NCBI GenBank assembly: GCA_018857735.1
Contig: JABMCL010001464.1
Location: forward strand, 2,125,001 to 2,189,000
DNA from: Alviniconcha marisindica
Lineage: Eukaryota; Mollusca; Gastropoda; Provannidae
DNA: 64,000 nucleotides
Direction of reading: 5' to 3'
The translations under genes were made by a program, and so were the position numbers. This document shows, in pieces, positions 54,832 through 64,000 of this stretch. Numbering within the stretch: position 1 is the stretch's first letter; the number at the start of each line of letters is the position of its first letter. The notes beneath the pieces are model-generated. The model was not told where the DNA came from and did not search any database. It worked only from the letters and a program-made list of their open reading frames with translations.

Positions 54832-57423
54832 ATGTGACATGGAGAAGAAAATAGTGACAAGCATGCAATTTTTAGTTCCGTGATTCAGTCGTGGTGAAGT
54901 ATTATTTGTATATTATATGTGTAATGGAGTGGAGTGGTAGAAGGACAGGACACAGGCAGCGGAGTCAGTCAAAATGGAGACCACAGCAGGCGGCGACGGC
55001 AAACAGGCTTTATTCTACAGCAGCAGACAACTTTCTCAGCACACCCAAAATCCTCACGCGCACGCATAGATAAGAGAACTGCGCGGGCCGCAAAGAACAC
55101 ACGCTATCGCTACAATGAAATCAGCCCTCTGGACCACAAAATGGCTGACTATTGTGTTTCCTTGGCCCGCACAAATACAGTTTCCTCAACAATAACTAAA
55201 CTAATTAAAACATGAAATACATCAAATAAAAGGTACAGTTACAACCTTTTAAACCGTATAAACAAAATGTACACACATGACTTATTTAATTTACAACAAG
55301 AGTGGGAAGCGTGGCTTGCACCTGTCTATAAGCAGATTCGTACAACTAAATCACAACTAACACAATGTACAAAATATAACTGTCAATAAAACTTACATCA
55401 GATAAAGTGCACGCTCACACGGTTAAAATGGTACATAACAATTACAATACAACGCTCTATAAGAGAAGCAAGACACACTCAAAGACTAGTACTAAAACAA
55501 TCGGTGCGAACTTTCGCCTGGGGCGCGTTATTTTAGTCGCAGCAGCGCTGATAGTGATACCAAGTAGTCTATGAATATAACTTAGCTTCTACAGTACACA
55601 ATACTTAATAAGTTAATTTCAACCCAAAATAAACACTAAACATGAAGTCAGCTAAGCAAAATACTATACGACAAAGCATTGGTCGACACAGAATTACTTC
55701 AATCAGTCAAAACAACGATTCACTACTATTCACTAGTACTACACAGAAAACGCGCCATGCAGACGACGGCTATAAAAAGAATGGACCTAGAGAGGCATCG
55801 GCTACTGATTAAGCTCGACCCTGCGTCTAAATAAGATCTAAATAAACATTCTAAGATGCCAAATTACATTACACATGGCTTAGTGCATAAAAAGGACTAG
55901 GTGAACAAAGAGTAGGTAAACAAACAAGCGGTTAAAATATTAAGGGAGTAAACAGATTTGAAAATGGCGCGCACCAGCGGCTATCGCGGTCGGCTGTGTG
56001 AAGGCCATGTGGCGTTACGCAACACGCAGCGCTTCAAAACAAAAGCGTCGTCTGCTCCGGTTCCCGGGTTACTAACAGTACAGTAATAAAATTGCATGGA
56101 TCTGATAACCGGGGCGGGATTATTGTAAAAACGTACAAAGAGCACTTGCTCACATATGTGTGGGATCAGAAAACACATTCAACTGTTATAAATGTAAAAT
56201 GAAATGTGCCCAGCAGACGTAACAAGGGTGATGAACTCTGTCAAGCTTTGGAACAAAAATGGTGGCAGAAATTCCTGAGTATTACTAATACTATCAGTCA
56301 TATATATAGCAGTAGCAATTGGACCTCTGTGTCCCGTCAACCACACAGGGTCACCCCAGGACAGTCAAACTCAGGCCATAAGCAAACACACATTTCCAAA
56401 CTCTTCCCACACATACATATTATATCAACCCTCTGTCAAGTCAATCCACAAAACCAATCACTTCACTGTTTCACAGGTTTAAATATATATTATACTATAA
56501 ATATATATTATATACTACACATGTATACATGTATAAATTTATATAACTGATACTCTGAAAATAAACTGATTAAATTTAAAAATAAATCAAGATTTGGAAT
56601 GAATTTCAGGAAGGAGTTGGAGTTATGCTGTTTTAATTTGAGGAATGTTCCAGCCCCACCTTGTTTCATGGTACTTGGTAGTCCATTATTGATTATTCAC
56701 ATTACTGCAGTAGGTGCTGTAGGAGTAGGAGTAGGCACATTCCATTATTCACATTACTGCAGTAGGTGCTGTAGGAGTAGGCACAATCATCATTTTGAAT
56801 ATTCTGCTACTAATTTCTAAAGTATTACACCATCATTAGTTTTATTGGTATAACTGTAGTACTATTGCAGTATTAGTATTAAAATGCTTTATTCACGCAA
56901 TGTACTAATACTGTATAATATATATATATAATTATTAACTATTATGTTTCTGTTGAATCCATGTCACCAGCCAAATATGTGGGTTTCTCTTATCAAAGGG
57001 TGGAAATGGAATCTTTTAACACTTTAAAGTTTAACATAAACAGTACACAGAGAGCTGTGGATGATTTTATTGTTAGGTAGGGTTAGTGATGAGGATCCTA
57101 TATGGTGGTACTGGTACAGTGGTAGCAGTAGCATTATTATAATTTTATATGATTGATGAATGCCACTCTGGTAACACTAACAGTGATCAGTTGTGTCTCT
57201 AGTCTTAGTACTTACCACTACCTGAACCATTGCTCATTTCCATCTCCTTTTTTCTCAAGCTGTGACAGTGCGTGTTACTCTGTCTCTCTCTGTCTGTCTG
57301 TCTACTTCAGTAGCTGTCAATCTCTGCTTCTGTCTGTCTGTGACTGTCTGTCTGTCGGTCTGTCTCACATTGACTCAAAGTCAGAGTTGTGTGGTTCATC
57401 ATGATTCATTTTGTTTCAAGCAG
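54828..57423. other. Intergenic region upstream of gene C
   Basis: No exon is recognised. The part at 54930-56110 has more CpG than its surroundings (CGGCGACGGC, GCGCGGGCCGC, AATGGCGCGCACC) and may hold a promoter or an old retroelement. The rest is AT-rich, with a (CTGT)n tract at about 57275-57365 just before the gene C acceptor. Confidence 0.5.
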
Positions 57424-57445
57424 AGGTTGCACCAAAACTAGCAGG

Positions 57446-58406
57446 ATGTCACAGTCAAGATCTAGATCGGGCAGAGGTTCTCCAAGCAGCCGCAATGGCA
57501 AAAGATCTTCGAGTTCTGGCTATCAGTCCGACAGAAGGTATGACAGTCATGCCACCAAAGGTGCAAGCTCTGGTCATTTGGAAGATGCTTCAGAAGTTGA
57601 TATAAACCTGATGTCAGAGAATATAAGCATTGAAGCTGATGGTGAATACGATGATGGAGGTGACATTGGTGCAATCGTTGCTGATGAAGATCTGGATGCA
57701 GCGTTTGAAGCAGAACAGGGTTGCTTGTTTCACATCGTTGATGAAGTGGGGGCTGACAAGACTGAAGAGTGTGAACAGAATATATCGTGTCATTCAGATG
57801 GAGAAAGGAAGGAGACGCCTGGTGAGGGCAGAGAAAGAAAGAAGTTTGTCATTCCAAAACTGACGCGACCAGAGAGTGAAAAACAGTACGAAGTTGGTTG
57901 CAGCAGTAGTGAAGAAGGGAAACGCGAGTGGCGTAAGAATGAAAGAGACAGCAGATCCAAAGACCGTGATGCAGGGAGGAGGGAGAAAAGCCGAGCAGAC
58001 CGAGATCGAGACCAAGGCAGACGAGACAGCAGGGAAAGACGTGGAGAACGAGAAAAGCATCGCAGTGAAAAAGAGTCTCCAAATGGTGAATCGGTTCCAC
58101 CGTCCCGTGGTCATGCCACAGTTACGAAACCAAGTCAGGAAAGACGCACAAACCTTTTTGACAGCTTTGTAGCTGAAGGGTTAATTCCAGCTGAAGACCA
58201 TGTTCCTTTGCCAGCTAGTGAACCAATCCAGCAGGAACTGAAACCTGCTGAAGAAGAGGCTGCCGGCGAAGAGGTTGCCCAGGAAGTAACTGGGACTGGT
58301 CAGGATGAGGCTGTGGGGAAGGAGGGTGAAAGGATGGCGGTGCCCATGGAAGAAGAGGGAGCCCTTGAAATTCCCTTGGGAAGGGACAGCCTTGTCTTTG
58401 TTAGAG
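57446..58406 (+). CDS. Gene C coding exon 1 (RS-rich, acidic and ER-rich)
   Basis: The exon begins at 57424 after acceptor TGTTTCAAGCAG; the first ATG is at 57446. The frame is open upstream to the acceptor, so a coding upstream exon is possible, but genes A and B suggest a 5' UTR exon. The donor is TTAGAG|GTGAGC, leaving phase 1. Confidence 0.75.
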
Positions 58407-59349
58407 GTGAGCAGGTCCACGTGAAAGTTGATGCCAGATACTGAAACAGTAATACAGTTCTTGATATTACTGAGGTATGAGCTATAGTTTGATATACCAC
58501 TTTACCAGTGGTGCAACATTTGATATTGGCTGATGCCTGTCAGATTTTCTGTGCATTCATACAATGATCGCATGTTATGCAGGAACTGTGAAGATGGATC
58601 TATAGTCACAGGGAATAGGTCTTCATAGGAAAGCCTTGGTTTTAAGATTGTATGCTCTTAATCTTGGACAGTAGTAGGGAATTAGGATTAAGAAAGCCTT
58701 GGTTTTAAAACTGTATCATTTGGTCATAATCTTAGTCTGTATGGAATAAGAACCAGGAAAGCTTCAGTTTTTAAAGAGTTTGTGACTTGTTTACTTAGTC
58801 AACTGTTAAAAATGTTCTTTGAAATTTTGTGTATGTTGTTAATAAATACTTTCTTCTTCTTTTCCACGCTGTTGTCAATGATAAAATTGATATGTCTTTT
58901 CTTTTTCAGAGCAGTAATCACTTAAAGCAATCCATTGCATGTTCAAGTGTAGTTTTTTTCTCTCTTTTTTCTTTCTTTCTTTCTTTCTGTCCTCCTTTAG
59001 ACTATTACCCTTGGCAAGTTCGAGTCCACCCTGTGAGCAAAATGGACATGCCTCGTGCTGACTTTGCTCAGGTGTGGGCGATGGCCGACTCTTCATCTGT
59101 TGTATGGAGCAGCCACAAAAACTTTGGCGGGTAAGTCAGTGGCTCATTACATCGTTCACCAGGATTCACAGTAACTGGTAATTTCTGGTATTTTACTGAT
59201 TAATATCAGCACATACCGAAAACAAAAATCAGCAATCTACCAGACATACCAGCTGTTATTTTGCTGGACTGGCACTCAAAAAATGATTTATTTTAATTTT
59301 AAATACAGCACAGAGATGGAGAGATGGTATGTGGTGTGAGTGTGTGTGT

Positions 59350-59396
<47 letters not shown>

Positions 59397-60776
59397 CTAT
59401 GTTTTCTAGATAGGAGATGGGGAAGGAAACAGGGTATTTGCTAGTAGATCTGTTGTAGTATTAGTAGCATCACAGCGATCGAGAAGAAGAAGTATTAGTA
59501 CTATAGTAGTATCTATGGATGGCAGTGCATCTGACCAATTACAGTGATAGTCTGACCACTTCACGGACCTCTTTCATTAACTTGAAGACATCACACTGGT
59601 TTGAAAAATGTCTAGCGCAATGACTGATTCACACACTGAAAATATAGATAATTTATAATTAAACAGTGGGTTTGTGATACCATTGCCAACTTTGATGCTT
59701 GCACTCACACTTTCAGCATGTACATGTATATGTACATATATTGTACAAAAGTACTTGGGTGTACATACTGGCATGCCAGTTGGCTGTTGACCTAACCTCC
59801 CTTTGACTGACTGACCTTTAGCTAGTCAGCACCTGCTTACAGACATCCTGGCATAAGACATCCTTGTTCCTTGTCGCCTAGTGTAAACAAAGTTTGTGAG
59901 CTGTGAATTTGGAAATTCTTTTGAAAGCAGTCAGTGTGTTCCTTGGGTCTCTGCAGTTTGAATCGTGACAGTCAAACACAATGTTTGGGGAAAAAGATGA
60001 GGCAGTTGTGGAATCTCGTTACATAGAAGAAACAACAACAACGACAGTCTGAAACAGATGAGATAGAGGCCCTGGGTGTTTGAAAGCTGTCAACAAAAAC
60101 AGCATCTTTGTTGTTGTGTTTGCATGACATCTGCTGCTACTCAGTCAGTTACGGCGTATGGTAAGTCATTTGGAGATTTACGCCCAGTCAACCATTGTGG
60201 TTGTATAAGTCTGTTATGGCTTATAGTAAGTCATTTGGTGTTTTATGCCCAGTCAACCATTATGGCTATATCAGGGCGATATGGCTTATGGGCAGCACCA
60301 GGATCATTAGTAATGGCATGAACATAGGCTGGAAAATTGAGTACTTTTTCTTTCTTTTTTTGTTTTCCTTTTTTGTTTTCTGCAGTGTGGCAGAATTTCT
60401 CCTGAAAGATCGTGATGGCATTCAGAAATTTATGCGCAAGATACTGTGGCACAACTATTCCTCTGATGTCATCACTGTGGAGATTACAGAGCGAGTCAGG
60501 TCTGACATCTCCAGTACTTTGGGACAAGGTGGTGCGGATGCTTCATTTGACTCCATCATCAACCAAGGTACTGGTCGAGGGCATCGCAGTCATGAGTGCA
60601 ATGCCACGTAATACATTACAAAATAACATGAGCTCTTTTAAACTTTTCATGGTGATAAGCTCCACTGAGCTTGTGATAATAATATTAATAACAAGGATTC
60701 CTGCAGTGGCCATCTACCACATGAGGTGGGAGTGCAGGGCACTTTACAATAACAGTAACAAAACACAGGCGTGCAT

Positions 60777-60808
<32 letters not shown>

Positions 60809-63145
60809 TTGGGGGTCGGGGTGGTAGGCAGACCTGTTTACCCTTATGCTTTTGGTGTACTTATGATTTTTAACATCAGGCTATGCCAGTACACAATTTT
60901 TACACTGATTATGATTTTATCATGTCAGTGATTTTCCGTTCCGAGTTTTGCTTTTTGTTGATGTTCCATTCCACATTTTTACATCCGGCTTACTGAGACT
61001 GCCATTTTCATATTCAGCGAAAGACGTTTTTCTTGTGTACGACAACATGTCAGATAGTAACCAAAAAAGGAAGGCACACAAAACGAACGATGAATCTGAG
61101 GACAACTCAGACTGGGGGGGGGGGGGGGAGTAAGGCAGACCTGTTTACCCGTACGCTTTTGTCATACTTCTTACAATTTTTAATGTCAGACTACGCCAGT
61201 ACACAGTTTCTACAATGATTACACTTTTATTATGTCGGTGATTTTCTGTTCCGAGTTTTGCTTTTCATTGATGACCCGTTCCACATTTTTACTTCCGGCT
61301 CACCGAGACCACCATTTTCACATTCAGCAAAAGTTTTCTTGCATACGACAACATGTCAAATAGTCGCCAAAAAAGGAAGGCACACGAAATGAACGACAAA
61401 TCTGAGGACAGCTCAGACTTCAAAGTTGTGGCTGCAAGTTTAATACAAAAGAAGAAAAGTGGGGCAACAAGTGTGAAGCAGCGCTATGTACAAGAAAGAC
61501 TACCACGATACGTGGCCATTTCTTCGTCTTTGTGTTACTGTTAGGCAGCCACCTTCCAGTGAGCAGAAAACTGCATGGAGATTATGCTGCACTTTTGGGG
61601 GGTCTGCAGAATCCTATAAAGTGGTAAAAAAAACTTAATTTACTTTCTTTTTATTTTTATGGACCGTTTTTAGGTTCATCCTTGAAAGGAGAACATCATG
61701 TGTTTTGCAAGCTCTGCAAAAAGGACTTTTTGTGTGCCCACAGTAGCCAATATGATTGCCAAAAGCATATCAAGTCACAGTTTCAGAAAAACATTGCGGA
61801 GCAGGCGTCGGCATCAGCAAATGTAAGGGCATTTTTCGTCAACAAAAAACAACAACAAAGAGCCGAAGACAACTTGAAACAGCATGTCACGGTGGCCGAT
61901 GTCAAAATGTGTGAAATGATAACTGACTTGAACCTGCCCCTTGCAACAACCAATTTTCTCACAAATATTTTGATAGGAAGGGAGCTTACAAATTTCCATT
62001 ATTGTTATTATGGCTTTGTTGTGTACATATGTTGTGTTGCACACACAGTTTCTGTTGCCTGGATATTGTCCTGAAGCTTGAAAGTTGTGCCCACAAATAA
62101 AACTTAAAAGTCCACCCCACCTACTGAATTTGTTTTTGTTGAGTACACATGTTGTATCACGCACACCGTTGTCCAAATTTTCATTGTGTCAGTGAGGCTG
62201 TATGCTCTGGATGATGCTGGAACTTTCAGGAACCACCCCATCAACTGAATTTGTTTTTGTTGAGTACACATGTTGTATCACGCACACAGTTGTCCAAATT
62301 TCATTGTGTCAGTGAGGCTGTATGCTCTGGATGATGCCGGAAGGGTGTTCACAAATGACACTTTTTGGTCAGAGATTACACTTTTTTGCTGGTTGAAGTA
62401 CTCAAAATACTTGTAAGGGGTAAACAGGTCTGGGTAACCAAGGCGGTGAAAAGATGTTTAGTCTGTAACTCGTCCATACTAACACTGATGTTGGTGTAAT
62501 TTGAGGTCACGGGCATCAGAGAGGTAGAACTGCATGTTCTGTTCTCATTGTCAGTTCTCATCTGATCCAACTTGCCCTTTGTATGGTTATTACATACATG
62601 GACAACGTGTGATTAAAAAAAATAATTATGCATGTGACTTTGGCTTGTTTGGTCAAACTTCAGATATTTTCAGATAGATACAGATATTTTCAGACTGTAC
62701 AAAGGCAGCTGTGGTGAGCGTGTTGGTTAAATATGACAGTAAAGCCCACTCTTTTTCAATTCTAAAAAGACAGAAAAGTACATTAATTTAATTAAAAAAA
62801 GAAACGTCGTAAAGCCTAAATTTTTCCATGTGTACTGCTGATGCTGGGTTTGTTCAATTCAGGCTTGAATTGTTCACACAAAACAGTTGCCACGTAATAG
62901 TATACACAGTTATACATGATGAACATAACTGAATACATAATGCTGAAGGTAGGCGCTAGACGTATCAAGGCATGATTATGAGCTGTGCTACATCTCAGGC
63001 TGTGTATGCCTTGTGCACTTAAGCTTAAATAGGGCCCCTTGTGTCTTTTGACCCGTTGATTTTTTCTTTTCGTCCCCAGCGGTTTTTCAACTGAACAACA
63101 CCAGGGCCCGGCAGCTGATCAAGACGTACTATCCAACACCTAAAG
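57446..63145 (+). CDS. Gene C: paralog 3, 5' part; continues beyond the window
   Basis: Four coding exons are visible: 57446-58406, 59001-59130, 60386-60567 and 63080-63145 (446 codons so far). Phases after exons 1-4 are 1, 2, 1, 1, as in genes A and B. The N-terminus is Arg/Ser-rich (MSQSRSRSGRGSPSSRNGKR), then acidic (residues about 55-115), then a basic DR/ER/SR region (about 165-215) and another acidic part. Exons 2-4 carry the shared conserved block. The expected next exons (RRM-like) are not in the last 0.8 kb. The RS/ER composition fits a splicing or RNA-processing factor; that is inference. Gene C is head-to-head with gene B. Confidence 0.72.
59001..59130 (+). CDS. Gene C coding exon 2 (conserved block, part 1)
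   Basis: The acceptor is GTCCTCCTTTAG and the donor GGCGG|GTAAGT. It encodes DYYPWQVRVHPVSKMDMPRA, then ADSSSVVWSSHKNF. WQVRVHPV aligns with YRVRVRPV of gene A. Confidence 0.85.
59341..59394. repeat. (GT)n microsatellite
   Basis: This is a GT run with one interruption in gene C intron 2. Confidence 0.95.
60386..60567 (+). CDS. Gene C coding exon 3 (conserved block, part 2)
   Basis: The acceptor is GTTTTCTGCAG and the donor ACCAAG|GTACTG. It encodes VAEFLLKDRDGIQKFMRKIL, then VITVEITERV. It aligns with exon 3 of genes A and B. Confidence 0.85.
60829..62432 (+). mobile_element. hAT-like transposon, decayed, with duplicated left end
   Basis: The left terminus CAGACCTGTTTACCC (60829) is matched inverted at 62418-62432. 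A second left terminus stands at 61136, and about 300 bp after each are near-identical (both include TTCCGAGTTTTGCTTTT and CGACAACATGTCA). A frame from about 61680 reads KGEHHVFCKLCKKDFLCAHS, then QKHIKSQF and LNLPLATTNFL. This is the BED-like finger plus LPLA motif common at the N-terminus of hAT-derived transposases. The catalytic part is absent, so it is non-autonomous. It lies in gene C intron 3. Confidence 0.7.
61682..62074 (+). pseudogene. hAT transposase N-terminal fragment (BED-like zinc finger)
   Basis: FCKLCKKDFLCAHSSQYDCQ and KHIKSQF give a C-x2-C...H zinc-finger pattern. The frame then runs to LPLATTNFL and ends soon after in unrelated sequence. An acceptor-like TTTTTAG precedes it at about 61672. 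An upstream short frame at 61353 (MSNSRQKRKAHEMNDKSEDS) may be its first exon. Confidence 0.6.
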
Positions 63146-63186
63146 GTAGGCCACGCAAAAAGAAAAGAAAAAGGCAGCAGGTATGA
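63080..63186 (+). CDS. Gene C coding exon 4, with an alternative stop
   Basis: The acceptor is TCGTCCCCAG. Up to 63145 (donor AAAG|GTAGGC) it encodes AVFQLNNTRARQLIKTYYPT plus PK, the counterpart of the 63-nt exons of A and B. If unspliced, the frame continues GRPRKKKRKRQQV to TGA at 63184-63186, an AT-hook-like, strongly basic tail. A third option is the donor CAG|GTATGA at 63180. Phase agreement with A and B favours 63145; no AATAAA is seen in the remaining 0.8 kb. Confidence 0.7.
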
Positions 63187-64000
63187 CTTCGCTGAAGGCT
63201 ACCAATACAGTGCCCACCCATGTCGCACACTGAGCTTGGGCTGTTGCGAGCGGACCAGAAGAGTCAGATTTGTGGATTAGCTTCCTGCCATTTCCTCACC
63301 AGACGTGGTGTCCAGGCGGCTTGCTGTATACGTTTAACAACAAGGAGAACCACCGACACACACATGTGCGAGACTTGACAACTCTGTCTAATCAGTATGC
63401 CTATACATTCAGAACTTAGGTAAGTTAAAAGCATGCTGCATGATGTTAAGTCCTTCCGGTCAATAACCGTAATGAAAAGTGAACCAAATGATGCAATCCA
63501 TAGAGCTTGTCCAGCTGTATCACAAAGTCCTTGCACCGGTTATGGCTTTCTGACATTTAGCTCAGTTTAGAGTAACATTGCACTCAAGTTTTCATAAACA
63601 CGTTGGTCAGGCCATGCGATTGGCCCCGCCTCTGGGGAGATATCCCAGCAGTCTTCAAACACCGAAGGTTAGCCATAGCTGTTGAAAATATGTCTGGTGT
63701 GCTAGCCAACATATGGCATGCTGGACTTGTTATTAGGTGTAGACAAACAGTATAATATTTAGTAACCGTACACAGCACAGATTGCAAAAAGGTACGTGAT
63801 TATGCAAAAATCAGGTACGGTAAGAAAAAAGAGAACAGCAAACAGACGGTGTGTTGCTGATCAGATACTGTCAGCATCACTGTGCAGACCGTGCATTGCT
63901 GATCAGATACTGTCAGCATCGCTGTGCAGACCGTGCATTGCTGATCAGATACTGTCAGCATCGCTGTGCAGACCGTGCATTGCTGATCAGATACAGTCAG
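63187..64000. other. Right-edge region, probably gene C intron 4
   Basis: No exon with the expected SLFL-NLP start is found. The last about 160 bp are a minisatellite. Confidence 0.5.
63838..64000. repeat. 42-bp minisatellite running off the window
   Basis: The unit GCTGATCAGATACTGTCAGC plus ATCGCTGTGCAGACCGTGCATT repeats about four times and is cut by the edge. Confidence 0.95.

Noticed and set aside
54930..56110. A possible solo LTR or retroelement end
   Set aside because: The CpG content differs from the surroundings, but I found no paired TG/CA ends, primer-binding site or target duplication, so it is left unclassified.
57389..57445. The further upstream ATG for gene C
   Set aside because: It lies before the acceptor at 57421-57423, so it is intron sequence.

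Overview
The window looks like nuclear DNA of an invertebrate, most likely a marine gastropod mollusc. Evidence: AT-rich, intron-dense genes with consensus GT-AG splice sites; many long CA/GA microsatellites and homopolymer G/C tracts; tRNA-headed SINEs; 3' ends of CR1/RTE-like LINEs; hAT-like and other inverted-repeat DNA transposons. The organism call is inference; genus cannot be read from the sequence. There are no prokaryotic operons, CRISPR arrays or rRNA genes. Gene models were built by hand from splice sites and reading-frame phase, without transcripts.

Main content: three related genes. Gene A (minus, 30164 to 8353, 13 coding exons, 1448 aa in my model) and gene B (minus, 50073 to 34074, 15 coding exons, 1421 aa) lie in tandem. 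Gene C (plus, 57446 to beyond 63145) is head-to-head with B and probably runs off the right edge. The first exons match in order, near-identical length and phase: after coding exons 1, 2, 3 and 4 the phase is 1, 2, 1, 1 in all three genes, then 2, 1 after exons 5 and 6 in A and B. These exons encode one module: an acidic or charged N-terminus, a conserved block I cannot name, and in A and B an RRM-like fold starting [KR]SLFL[HY]NLP. Downstream the genes differ completely: A has a 475-residue ER/K-rich coiled-coil exon and RGG/QG-rich exons; B has a basic exon, four tandem copies of one 258-nt exon and a terminal exon with nine 39-residue repeats. They look like fast-evolving nuclear RNA-binding proteins of an undescribed family.

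Layout: 1-233 first exon of a secreted or membrane cysteine-rich protein (minus, cut by the edge); 633-866 THAP-like C2CH finger with an in-frame stop; 870-7580 repeats only; 7586-30700 gene A with repeat-filled introns; 30.7-34 kb intergenic with a LINE end; 34-50.1 kb gene B; 52.5-54.8 kb a 2.25-kb element with perfect 29-bp inverted termini; 57.4 kb to the edge gene C, with a hAT-like transposon in an intron.

Most notable: (1) the paralog cluster with shared 5' exon phases and unrelated 3' halves; (2) the four-fold 258-nt exon amplification, every copy open, phase 0 and with a GC rather than GT 5' splice site; (3) two unrelated minisatellites, one in A and one in B, each starting at an exon's 5' splice site and carrying copies of it; (4) nested transposons, including a SINE split inside its tRNA head by a 1.07-kb inverted-repeat element.
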